From Nematostella vectensis (lineage: Eukaryota; Cnidaria; Anthozoa; Actiniaria; Edwardsiidae): a DNA stretch of 64,000 nucleotides. A program made the position numbers and the translations under genes. Below the pieces are notes generated by a model that was given only the letters and a program-made list of their open reading frames with translations, did not search any database and was not told the origin of the DNA. How positions within the stretch are numbered: the stretch's first letter is position 1; every line of letters begins with the position of its first letter. The stretch lies in the NCBI RefSeq assembly GCF_932526225.1, contig NC_064047.1:12350460-12414459 (forward strand), read 5' to 3'. Of this stretch, positions 54,886-64,000 are shown piece after piece.

Positions 54886-54967
54886 TTCTTCGGTAAATAA
54901 GTTGTGCTGTCACAGCGGCGTTTGCTGTTCTATTCTGTGATTTTTTTTGGCGAAAGAGACGAAGGGA

Positions 54968-54986
54968 CGAAATCCAGCTGCCACCA
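54968..54986 (-). other. Primer-binding site, tRNA-Leu type
   Basis: On the minus strand TGGTGGCAGC starts at the first base after the 5' LTR and is complementary to the 3' end of tRNA-Leu species ending GCTGCCACCA. The next bases (TGGATTTCG) resemble the continuing complement with gaps. Confidence 0.7.
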
Positions 54987-55145
54987 CGCCAGTTGAATAA
55001 GACCACAAACTAGGACACAACTTGGAAACGCTTTAATCAACAGAGAACCAAAGCCAGTATCGTAACACAGCAACAACAAGATGGCGGAGAGGTGGCAGGA
55101 TTTGGTGAACGTAACATAACTAAGTACCGCTGACCGGTACTGGCG
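54987..55145 (-). repeat. 5' LTR of the 5.4-kb retrotransposon
   Basis: 159 bp; two mismatches to 49737-49895. Ends fixed by the adjacent primer site and CTG duplication. Confidence 0.93.
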
Positions 55146-56160
55146 CTGTTCATCCTTTTCACCTTGCCATTGCCCATCTGGTGAAAAGGTGTCGTACGGG
55201 ATTTGGAAACTCAACTGATCTTGTGTAGTTGGTGAAACAAGTTGTTTTCGAATTCCCTGCCCTCATCGTGATGAATTCTGAATGGAAACCCGAACCGAGG
55301 TATTAAATCATCATAGATCTTTTTCGCCACCGTCGGGGCCGACTTGTTTCTTGTTGGGTAGGCCTGACAGAATCTTGTTAAGTGGTCCACGAAAAACAAG
55401 ATGTACACATTTCCACGGGAACTTTTCTCTAGATGGAGGAAATTAATGGCAATAATCTCCAAGGGTGCAGCTCTTCATAAACTAGTGATTTGAATTTTGA
55501 TGGGAGGACCAACTGTCTTCTTGTCTTTGTTTCTCGCCAAAGTGTTCCGTCGCCATGGATATGGAGCCTACTCAGTTCCCTTAAGAGTACGTACTTCGCT
55601 GTCCCAATACTTCCGGTTCTTAGGGGATGGATGCAGTCCTCTCAGCTTGTACTCCATGACTTTCTCAATAACCGGGTCCTCTTGCTGGTGTTTTAGTATC
55701 TCATTTGGCGTCATTTTTTGGAATCGTAGTTGCGTCGTAATTGGTTCCGCGCTTACTTCGCCATACCTTGAGGTGACTGTGTTGACCCACGGACTATTGT
55801 TTTCTCGGTCTTCGCACCCAAAGACTGCATCGCTGCCATCACACTTGCTCTGTCCATTTCTTCAGTGCAACAGGTCATCAATTCTTCCGGCTCTAGTGGT
55901 AGTCTAGACAGCGTATCTGCGTCGATGTTCATCGTCCCCCGGCGGTACTTGATAGTGAAGTTATAGTCCGGTAACTCCGCTACCCACCGGTGACCTGTTG
56001 CGTTAAGCTTAGCGTGGTTAACATATAGGTCAATGGGTTGTTGTCTGTGTAGATTGTGAATGAAGGCGCATAGCAAAGGTAGTCTCGAAACTTCTCCGTA
56101 ATCTTTCTCAGTATACCCATTACTTGTGCCTGCTTCAATTTGATGTACTAGACTTGAAAA
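55146..56160 (-). pseudogene. Gypsy RNase H and integrase core, decayed
   Basis: In order on the minus strand: RNase H end (YAPSFTIYTDNNPL-like in one frame at about 56090; then LNATGHRWVAELPDYNFTIK, RRGTMNIDADTLSRL), a linker, and integrase core (VYILFFVDHLTRFCQAYPTR; FPFRIHHDEGREFENNLF, the second Asp). A stop interrupts just after HKIS at about 55211. The H2C2 zinc-binding domain appears deleted between about 55440 and 55500. Upstream RT is missing: the element is cut at about 56160, where a BEL-type LTR fragment begins. Confidence 0.82.
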
Positions 56161-56164
56161 GCTG

Positions 56165-56570
56165 AGGTGATCTTTATTGAGCCAATCTGACCAGCAATCT
56201 TAAACTCTCTTCGCATAGAAAACTGAGGCTTTGATTCAACAAATTCTTCACTGCTTCCAAAATAGCTTGTAATTTATCAACTTCCAATTCCTTCTTGTCC
56301 AGGTAATTGGTAATTGCCTGTATTACTTGTAATGGATTTCCCTTCCGGTCGCCTTTACTGATATAACTCATGACACCACACCGACTTGAAGCCAATTAGG
56401 CTTTTTTATAACTTTATTTTCTGTATTACACCGTAAAAACTTGATCCGGCTATATCAGGGGAAATCGTCGTGCGCGTGTTTGATCGTTCGATTCCTGTAC
56501 GATTATGCGGGGCTTAGCACTGTTTTGCTCTAGTTTTATCAGGTTACAGAGTTAATTAATATATAGATTT
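56165..56570 (-). mobile_element. BEL-type LTR fragment with start of internal region
   Basis: 56329-56565 matches the BEL copy B 5' LTR (63163-63390) with moderate divergence, including CTTGATCCGGCTATATCAGG and TGTAATGGATTTCCCTTCCG, but lacks the outer 25 bp. It is followed on the minus strand by a short frame (VIQAITNYLDKKELEVDKLQ) unlike that of copy B. It is joined directly to the truncated Gypsy element. Confidence 0.65.
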
Positions 56571-58113
56571 AGGCAGTGCCTAAAAGCGGAGCATGCATGA
56601 CTTTTTTTCAGCATAAACTTGTGTAGAATCCCCCTTTCCTGCACTTTCATTATGCATCATGTTCCTCCCCCCACAAAAACGGCACAATATGTTAAACATA
56701 TAAAGATTGCATGTTCTATAAATACTGCAATTATTATTAAAAGGTGTCTTCCTAGGGAATAAAAGTATTTATTGACATTACTAAGGATATCATTAACTAA
56801 ACTATACTTGATAGACAACTGATACAGCAAAATTAGCAAAATAAATTTATGCTTTGATTAAGGGAGGTCATATTTATTTTAAAACGAAGATCAATTATAA
56901 AAGTTCCTCACAAAAAACTGGGTGCTATTTTATTCTCTTCAAAATAAACAAATACATATCAAATTGCTATACATCAAGTATATCAGCAAATCACACTACC
57001 ATAGTGGATTTGAGGTAAAAGTACTCATTCACTGCCTGTACTGTCCCAATTCCTTTTACTTCTTTAAATTACTTTACTTAACTTGCAAAGATAGGGCTTT
57101 ATCATTTTCTTATTCTTGTGTAAGTTTTAAAGTAAGCAATTCAAATATTAGAAAAATATCTTCAACCTTCTCTCTTCTGCTTTAAAATGTAACTTTGCTA
57201 AGGGTGAATTAAAAGCACTCCAACATATTTAAAAAACTTCTGAGTACATTATTTTATTATACAGTTAAGAACCACATATAAAAACCTAGAATAAACAGTC
57301 TGTTAACCTTAAATTATCAAATTATAATCCTTATTATAAAGCATCTATTTTGCCTATATTTGAAATAGGTTGAAATAGGAAAATTGATTTCTAAATAATT
57401 TTATATATGATCTTAAGGGATCATATAGGAGACCTGTTTTTGTTTTTTATGATTAACTTACTACCTCAATTACTTTACAATGAGTCATTAAAATAGCAAG
57501 AGACTATTTATAATATTCTAAATTTAACTAACCACACATTATACAAGAACCTGAAAGGCTAACTTGGAAAATAAAACTAGTTTTTTTTTACTTTTATAAC
57601 TCTGTTTCATTTTTTAGAACAATTTTTCCATTAAAATATTATCTTATTTTTTGTTACTTTATATGTGTTTATTTTTGGTGACCTACATTAAATACTAATG
57701 CCTTATATGTACATCCTGCCCTGGGTCATGCCTCTTAGCCAGCAGCTTGTGTCTCAGCTTGATTTCAGAATCTCTGGCTGAGATTAACCTAAAGAAGTTA
57801 GGAGAAAAGCATTTAAGAAAAAACTGGTAATTTCCTTACGATACAAATATTATACCACAAAAACCTAATTCATAAAACCTAAAACTAAAAATAGAATACT
57901 AATATTATACCACAAAAACCTAATTCAAAAAACCTAAAACTAAAAATAGTCCCAACTTAAATTTTCTAAATGATACCCATTACAGAAAATGAACATATAA
58001 ACTTTGCTGTCTCATAAAGCTCTATGATCTGATGAGCCAGAGGTTAAAAGAGCTTTTATAGGAGAAGCTGCAGAGGGAAAAAACATTGCTTTTGAGCAAA
58101 TTGCTCCTTTGCA
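56571..58113. other. AT-rich DNA private to block 2
   Basis: No gene seen. The start (ATAGATTTAGGC..TGCCTAAAAGCGGAGC) matches 11272-11303 in reverse. A 54-bp tandem pair (TATACCACAAAAACCTAATT...) lies at 57850-57950. The 87-codon frame at 56922-57185 is low-complexity. Confidence 0.5.
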
Positions 58114-59110
58114 AAAAAGCTGTCTTGGCTTTCTATGAAATTTGAATTTTACTTTTGGACCACATTATATTTTGACATGAGAAAAAAAAGTTTTTTTGAG
58201 GTTTGTAAGAAAACATTGAGGTACCCAGGGTTACGGAAAATATTGTAGGTGGTATAAAAACAAGGCTTATTTTTTTAGGTAATAAAAGACCCTCAAGGTC
58301 CTAATATGTATGTGCACCTTTTTTAAAATCAAAACAGAATTCTAGAACAGTTGATTTAAATTTCAAGTGTTTATCAAATATATGTTGTTTTTCACAAATT
58401 ACTAATACTTAGGGTTTTAGGAGACCAGCTCTCAATTTCTTAAAGGTTTTAGGAAACCAGTTCTCTATTTCTTTCTCCAAAGAAAGCTGGAGTTTACCCA
58501 GGTAATTCATTTAAGCCTGAAATCGGATGAAATGCAGCAAATGTGGAAAAAAAATTCAACGATGAAAAAGGTGTTCAAAGTTTGAAATCAAAACAACTCC
58601 GAAAGATCGTTCCGCTAAGTACTTTAATACAATACGCTAACTTACCTACGTCTGCCAGTGCAAAGACAAATACATAGGAGCACTTGTCGCAGAAGGTGTC
58701 AAAAAAATTAGCTTGTTTTTTCTTTCTTTATCTTGTGGCTTACTCTTGATATTTCAGCTGACCTTGACTCGAGCACAAGACTTGACTCTTCAAAACTTTC
58801 AACCATGCTTTTATACAGTCTTTTACGCACAATTAGACAAGTTTATATCGGTGGTTAGCATTCCCACGAATGATTTTTTTCAAGCACTTATTTTTCGACA
58901 ATACTTGGCTTTTCTGCAGTCAGTTTTCGTGTGTTTTTGAGAGAGGCAAAACTACTCATCCGCCATATTGTTTTGCGCGCTCTGGAGGCCTGTGCCTAGG
59001 CAGATCGCGGCTGGCTGGATGGATGGCAGCTTGTGACAATGACGTCATTGACCACAAAAACTGAGTCGCCTAGTTATAGACCATTTCTATACCTATGGGG
59101 CTCCGCGCCA
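58114..59110. other. Flank shared with block 1 (12279-13888)
   Basis: Matches block 1 but lacks the SINE and about 245 bp near 58555. Keeps the GTAAGT donor context (minus strand, about 58646) and the CRE-like AATGACGTCATT (about 59038). Confidence 0.7.
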
Positions 59111-59249
59111 TATCTAATAAGTACTGTTCGCTACACTCCCCCCTTAAATTGTGCGGGTGGGGCAATTTACTTAACAAAACTTTCTCAGCTAACATGTAGT
59201 ACGCAGCTTGTCGCAGGTTGTAGTCCCGAGTTCGCCTATGCTGTCGTCA

Positions 59250-59642
59250 GCTAGTCGCCAGCTTCTTTTGGGAGTAGCAGCACCAGTTTCTGGACTGGTC
59301 TCTGGAGGTAGTTTGTCTCATCCAGGGATGAGTCGCCAACAGCCACCTTGACGGGGCGCACCAGGCCATCGCGGCTTGTGAACGCCTCGACTACTCGAGC
59401 TAGGCACCAATCGTTGCAATGAAGGCTCTCTACATTGACAACGACGATATCGCCGACCTTAAGGTTTCTACCAGGACGAGTCGACTTCTGGTGTGTTGAG
59501 AGGGAGAACAGGAACTCCTTCCTCCATCTGTTCCAGAACTCTGTCGTAAGGTAGAGGTAGGTAGGTAGAGGTCCTCAAGCTTAGAGTCGCCGGGCGGTGG
59601 AAGGACGACTGACGATTTCATCGTCAGGATATGGTTTGGCAT
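59250..59642 (-). pseudogene. BEL/Pao C-terminal DUF5641-like domain, copy B
   Basis: As in copy A, VGDIVVVNVESLHCNDWCLA and DGLVRPVKV, then RPVQKLVLLLP, read across a frameshift near 59460. The substitution M/S in SIKV to PVKV is one of few differences from copy A. Confidence 0.65.
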
Positions 59643-59719
59643 CAGCGGCTCGCAGCTGTCCGAGTCTGCCTAGAGGGGACAACTATTTACGATCGCCTCA
59701 GCTTCTACTAGGAGGGTTC

Positions 59720-60312
59720 TCAGCGACTCATCATCAAGTTGAGTTCCTTGATTATATAGCAGGGAGTCGAGTACGTTTCGGACTGTGCGGATCTGGCGCT
59801 CCCAGGGACGTTAAACTTGAAGTCCAACCAGTCGCAGTTCTCCTTTCGTAGCTCGGATCCAACTCGCTGGTTTTCCATCTCGGAGAGAGCGCTCTGCAGT
59901 TCTGCAGTCTTGGCGCCAACAAAGTTTGTACCACGGTCTGATCTTAGTTGTCGCATGGGTCCTCGGCGTCCAACGAAGCGGCGATAGGCGTTCAGGAATG
60001 AGCTTGTGTCTAAGGAGCTCGCTGTCTCGATGTACACGGCCCGCAAAGGCATGCAGGTAAACAACACCCCATATCGTTTGACCTCTCGACGCCCCTCCTT
60101 GCGGCAGGTAGGTTGGCTCTGCATATACGACCACCAACTCGCATTAAGCCTTTGGCGTCGCTGAATGGATCCAGCCTATGAAGGGAGCTTGCGTCTTCTT
60201 TTCTGCTCGTCGTTGCGTGCACGGAGACCCTCTTGGTTTCGGGATCGTCGGCTTGAGGTGCGAGGTCGATTTCTAGCTTTCCGTGATCGCTTCGAAGGGC
60301 TAGTTCGACCAC
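59720..60312 (-). pseudogene. BEL/Pao integrase, copy B
   Basis: 60124-59720 (134 codons) includes YIETASSLDTSSFLNAYRRF and LRSDRGTNFVGA; the preceding zinc-binding region is at 60312-60010 in another frame (DAKGLMRVGGRICRANLP, the RVGGRL-type motif of BEL integrases). Broken by at least one frameshift. Confidence 0.75.
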
Positions 60313-61007
60313 TTTGTTTTCTCTAGCAGCTGGTCAGCGGGTAGTCCACGTGAGGCGAAGTCTGCCGGATTAGACTTAGTGTCGACATACCTCCACTGCT
60401 CAGGGGCAGATGAGATGCGATTAGCTACGAAGACGTGGAAGCGTCGGGCGTTGTTAAAGATGTACCACAAAACGACTTTGCTGTCTGTACAGAATACTTC
60501 CTCCATTTCCGGGTATCCCAGCTCCTTTTGCAGGAACGCGCTGACCTTGCCAGAGACGAGGGCGGCGGTTAACTCTAAGCGGGGTATTGTTATCGGTTTC
60601 AGTGGCGTTACTCTTGACTTTGCCATCGCCAGGGAAACATGGATTCGGTCTCCATCATCTATCAGCCTAAGATAGGAGCACTGTCCGTAACCGTGAGTGC
60701 TCGCGTCTGAGAAGTTGTGCAGCTTTACGGTCTTTATAACTCCAAAGTTCTCGGGCTTGAAGCATCTGGGTATCTTAAGGCTTGCGGGGAGGTGACGATC
60801 TTTGCGCCACTTCTCCCACTTAGGTCTCAAGCCCTCGGGTAGCTCGTCGTCCCAACCTTTACCGGACCGACACAGCTCTTGCAGTAGGGAATATCCAACT
60901 AGAACGTAGGGTGCGAGGACTCCTAACGGGTCGAAAACAGAGCTCACAGTAGAAAAAATGCCTCGTCTTGTCTCTGGTCGGGAAGATACTTCCATCTTGA
61001 ACCCCAA
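60300..61007 (-). pseudogene. BEL/Pao A17 region and RNase H, copy B
   Basis: 235 uninterrupted codons: ETRRGIFSTVSSVFDPLGVL, then FSDASTHGYGQCSYLRL (RNase H first Asp), IPRLELTAALVSG (Glu), FCTDSKVVLWYI (Asp) and NPADFASRGLPAD. This is the best-preserved part of the element; a small deletion removes part of RIQQIRDLSS seen in copy A. Confidence 0.8.
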
Positions 61008-61600
61008 GGTGTCGGACTCGACGCACGTGCACCTTGAACCCGCCTTTCTTGCAGAGGGCTTTCGTGTTGCTGATAAGGTCCACAGCTTCGCTTGGCGATG
61101 ATACAGACTTCAGATCGTCATCGACATAGAAGTCGTTCAGCACGAAGCTGGCTGCCTCGCTACCGTGATCTTTCGCAAAGTATATTGCGGTGGTCTTAAG
61201 TGCCATGTTGGCACAACTGGGTGACGACGTGGCGCCGAATAAATGGACTGTCATTCTGTACTCGACGGGATCGCTATCGAAGTCGTTGTCCTTCCATCAC
61301 AGGAAACGCAGAAAGGTGCGGTGCTCGGAGTTCACGAAGACCTGGAAAAACATCTTCTCGATATCACACATCCTTTCGAAATCGGCATAACACTCCAAGT
61401 AGATTATTCGTCAGGTCGGGTCCGGAGAGGAGGTGGCGATTCAAGGACTCCCCCTTGTAGCTGGCACTGCAGTCGAAGACAACCCGTATCTTTGGCTTGT
61501 TGGGATTGTAGACGCCGTGGTGGGGGAGGTACCAGACCTTGCCAATCGCCAGTCTTCCTTGGGGACTTGTTCTGCGTATCCCTTATCTAGAAGCAGTTGT
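60859..61600 (-). pseudogene. BEL/Pao reverse transcriptase, copy B
   Basis: Across frames: [56 protein letters not shown] then a stop in place of Trp, and FYVDDDLKSVSSPSEAVDLI with the YVDD centre. A deletion near 61375 removes several residues that copy A retains. Confidence 0.78.
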
Positions 61601-61720
61601 TCCCTACAACTAGCAGGTGTTCCCTATGAGGATTGCGTCACTTTTTAACGGTAGGAGATCACCTGCTATGCATTCGAGGTGCGGCCAACTTCGCGCTGAT
61701 TCTAGGGTGGGGATATGGTC

Positions 61721-62083
61721 TCATTGAGCGGGGATACCGTCCCTCGTGTAGGCCTTCGTCAGATGAATGGCCAGCTTTTCGTTGAAGCCCCGCACCACTA
61801 GACCGCTGATCTTGTGGCTGTTTATGGTTTGCGTCGCTAGCATGGTCGAAAGTTCGAGGTTCACTTCCGGCCCTGAGACATGAAGCCTATCAAGGACGGA
61901 ATGCTTAATGAAGCAGGCATCAGATTGCTTGTCTAGAAGGACGTACACCACGATCTCGTTGCTGGGGTTGGGGTGAGAATTCATCATAATCGGGTTGCAC
62001 GCGGTTCGCGCTTCCGTTCGAACGAAGTGACAAAACTCTGAGAATGGCGGGTAGGTGCCGCGAGAGAAGGAACCATCGAGCAA
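61721..62083 (-). pseudogene. BEL/Pao aspartyl protease region, copy B
   Basis: 120 codons with VVYVLLDKQSDACFIKHSVL; the same D-K-Q-S variant of the D-x-G-S motif as copy A. Stops early (TGA near 61720), where copy A continues. Confidence 0.65.
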
Positions 62084-62091
62084 GGTCTCGT

Positions 62092-62740
62092 CTACATGGC
62101 CTCTTTCCTCATCAGTCGTAAGCCACCTTCGACCACTCTACTCCAGCGATTTATTAGGTACCCGGGGATCTTCTGAACCAGCCTCTTGTTCTCTTCTGGG
62201 TCGTTGAGCACGTTCAGAAATTGTGAGGCTGACATGGCTGGCTCGCTTGTTCTAGGAAGTCTGAAAACTCCCGTAGGCTGACGCCGTCGTTCGCCTGCAC
62301 TCTTGGCCACTCGTGTAATCTATGTCGATATGGGCCGGCCAGAAATTACGGATTGCCATAGCGGCGAGTGAGTACTTCCTTTGCTCGATCGCTGGACGAT
62401 GGTGTACATTGCGTTATAAAACCCGAAGTCGCTTCCTTAGCTTCGCCGGCCGTATATCTTCCGAGTACAAACGTTCCTCCGCGTTACTAGACTGACGCTC
62501 TACAATGTTCTCAAAAGCCCTTAAACACCTCGGTAACTCTAATTGGTTCCCCCTAAAGATCTTTGGCTCGGAAAGAGGGAGCCTGTGGCGCGAGTTTCGC
62601 TCTGCGAGGAGGTTAGCTAAACGTGTTATCGGATCAGTGTTCTCTGCGGGAGGGACAGTACTGCCCGATAGAGGTACACGAGAATCGGTTTGTGATAGAG
62701 GTAGAAGGGGTCTTTTTGAATTATGGGGAACCCTTGGCTA
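62092..62740 (-). pseudogene. BEL/Pao gag remnant, copy B
   Basis: LLAERNSRHRLPLSEPKIFR, LPRCLRAFENIVERQSSNAE (about 62480-62600) and MSASQFLNVLNDPEENKRLV (62310-62092), typical gag features read in two frames. Duplicates copy A but includes 13 extra codons' worth near 62600. Confidence 0.6.
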
Positions 62741-63162
62741 GGATTTAACTTGATTTGCGAGGTGATCGGAATTCAGGTTGGATAAATCAAGCGTTTTTGT
62801 ACTGCCGGAAATGGAACAAAGCTGTTCCTCTAAATAATCATGTAAGCGGTCGGCGGCCTTCCCCGTAATCGGCTCGGGATTCTGTGCTTCGCTTTCGGCT
62901 TTCTCCATAGCCTGTAGTTCGACTCTTGTCTGCTAACTCTTTGAGTATTTCGATTTGTTTGAGTTCTTTCGTTTTCCCCCATTTAAACATCGAGAAATTT
63001 AAGTTCAATGTCTAATCTAGCTGCTTTAGCGGGGATATATGCTCGGTAATTTAGAGACCCATTGCAGGTGCGCGTCTCGATGTGCGGCTTGCCCTTGATC
63101 GGTGGGACCCGGCAATGCTCTGTGCCTTGCGAGACGACATTTCGATGGCCACAAGTTTTTAG
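62741..63162 (-). other. BEL copy B 5' internal region
   Basis: Between LTR and gag. A minus frame starting about 62909 reads MEKAESEAQNPEPITGKAAD...LHDYLEEQLCSIS before a stop, probably the gag N-terminus. No clear primer site was identified after the LTR (CTAAAAACTTGTGGCC). Confidence 0.45.
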
Positions 63163-63417
63163 TGTAATGGATTTCCCTTCCGGTCGCCTTCACTGGTACA
63201 ACACATGACACGACACCGACTTGAAGCCAATTTGCCTTTTCTATAACTTTATTGTCTGTATTACACCGTACAAACTTGATCCGGCTATATCAGGGGAAAT
63301 CGTCGTGCGCGTGTTTGATCGTTTGATTCGTGTACGATATGCGGGGCTTAGCACTGCCTGGCTCTAATTTTATCAGGTTCAGAGTTAATTATTATCTAAT
63401 AAGTACTGTTCGCTACA
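63163..63417 (-). repeat. 5' LTR of BEL copy B
   Basis: On the minus strand it starts TGTAGCGAACAGTACTTATT and ends CGGAAGGGAAATCCATTACA, so TG...CA, 255 bp. The first 25 bp match the 3' LTR stubs at 13889-13913 and 59111-59135. A diverged copy is at 56329-56565. Confidence 0.75.
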
Positions 63418-63587
63418 TTACTGCTAATTTTCCCTTCTTTTCAGGTTTTTAGATGGTCAATTCGTTACACAGTTCAGTTAATTTCTCTTCGTTCAAAGAG
63501 CACAGTTTAAGTTTCACCGTGATTTCTATTTCTTTTGCCATAACGCTTCTTACTCACCTAAATCACGCTCGTGGTCGCCAATATGTA

Positions 63588-63754
63588 ACACCCGCGATTC
63601 CTTGTGTTATTCCAGTTATTTATTTAATAATCCAACTCACAAAAGTCTACTTTTTCCGATCTAGAAACTCACATGGGAAAATCGCCCCACAATGCATTTC
63701 AAACAGGTCGATCCAGGGGCGCGCGGCCGAAACCGCAACAGGTGGCCCCTTCAC
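63588..63754. repeat. TGTAACACCC...CCCTTCACA repeat
   Basis: About 167 bp with TG...CA ends. Its outer parts match 11353-11437, which lacks the central ~80 bp. It may be a small solo LTR; the flanking ATATG before it occurs at both places. Confidence 0.55.
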
Positions 63755-64000
63755 ATATTGTTTAAACTAACGTATTTTGAAGTCAAATAGAGTGGGCTAT
63801 AGCTATAAAATATCAAGACATGAAATTAGAACATTTTTTATCAAGATCAACAACACTACAAAGACAACACAATTCTCTAGTTGTTTATTGAAATTGTCCC
63901 ATAAAAATCAATACTGTCCAACACTGTCTCACATTGGCCGTTTGTCATTTGGAATGGCCATTTGTCAAGCGCTAGTGGCAAATGGCCAAATGGTAATATA
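63755..64000. other. Non-coding window end with dispersed inverted repeat
   Basis: 63905-63998 is the reverse complement (diverged) of 21591-21667, with TCCAACACTGTCTCACATTG and TAGTGGCAAATGGCCAAATG. No gene seen. Confidence 0.6.

Larger units (their letters stand above)
49737..55145 (-). mobile_element. Apparently intact 5.4-kb LTR retrotransposon
   Basis: Two 159-bp LTRs (49737-49895, 54987-55145) differ at only two positions and bound a 1612-codon open polyprotein on the minus strand. LTR ends are CGCCAGT...ACTGGCG, perfect inverted repeats but not TG...CA. CTG flanks the element on both sides (49734-49736, 55146-55148), a 3-bp target duplication. A primer site lies directly next to the 5' LTR and a purine tract next to the 3' LTR. 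It is inserted in the integrase gene of an older Gypsy element. Low LTR divergence and an open frame suggest a recent, possibly still competent copy. Confidence 0.93.
59111..63417 (-). mobile_element. BEL/Pao retrotransposon, copy B (decayed)
   Basis: Same element as copy A but with the 5' end preserved: 5' LTR 63163-63417, gag, protease, RT, A17/RNase H, integrase, C-terminal domain, a purine tract (59136-59147) and a 25-bp 3' LTR stub (59111-59135). Copy A has exactly the same 25-bp stub joined to the same foreign sequence. The two copies are therefore products of segmental duplication, not of two transpositions. Several frameshifts and stops. Confidence 0.88.

Overview
The window is animal genomic DNA, AT-rich, intron-containing and very rich in repeats. 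The mix suggests a cnidarian, probably an anthozoan (coral or sea anemone): DIRS-type tyrosine-recombinase, BEL/Pao and Gypsy retroelements, a RING/B-box protein joined to a TLDc domain, a beta-lactamase-like exon, and a multi-domain NHL protein of a kind I associate with anthozoan genomes. This assignment is an inference; no species can be named. Most long open frames are minisatellite artefacts or pieces of transposons.

Overall layout. The dominant feature is a direct segmental duplication. Block 1 (about 1-17465) and block 2 (about 42448-62712) share, in the same order, a 51-bp minisatellite, a 77-bp minisatellite, a Gypsy LTR-like segment and a BEL/Pao element with its flank. They differ by minisatellite copy number (51-bp unit: about 31 versus 3 copies; 77-bp unit: about 11.5 versus 49), by a tRNA-type SINE present only in block 1, and by inserts private to each block. 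Block 1 carries a scrambled DIRS element with a beta-lactamase-like exon (4780-9360). Block 2 carries a broken Gypsy element interrupted by an apparently intact 5.4-kb LTR retrotransposon (49506-56160). The block copies may be a true duplication or two haplotypes placed in series by assembly.

Between the blocks lie more satellites (49-, about 284- and about 120-bp units), several MITE-like elements and foldbacks, and the one convincing host gene. That gene (25911-41182, + strand) has four phase-compatible exons encoding a predicted 551-residue RING - B-box - B-box - coiled-coil - TLDc protein. Its introns are hosts for mobile DNA. Intron 2 holds a non-LTR retrotransposon on the minus strand, itself split by a 1.8-kb element with about 185-bp terminal repeats. 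Intron 3 holds a 6.9-kb unit (31852-38726) bounded by 16-bp terminal inverted repeats and a 6-bp target duplication TACCAT. This unit carries a decayed gene for a large Cys-rich/NHL protein, and I consider it the best candidate for an undescribed mobile element. Intron 3 also holds a 48-bp minisatellite and a probable solo LTR.

Block 2 ends with the second BEL/Pao copy, which keeps its 255-bp 5' LTR (63163-63417). The window closes in dispersed repeats. No CRISPR arrays, rRNA genes or free-standing tRNA genes were seen.
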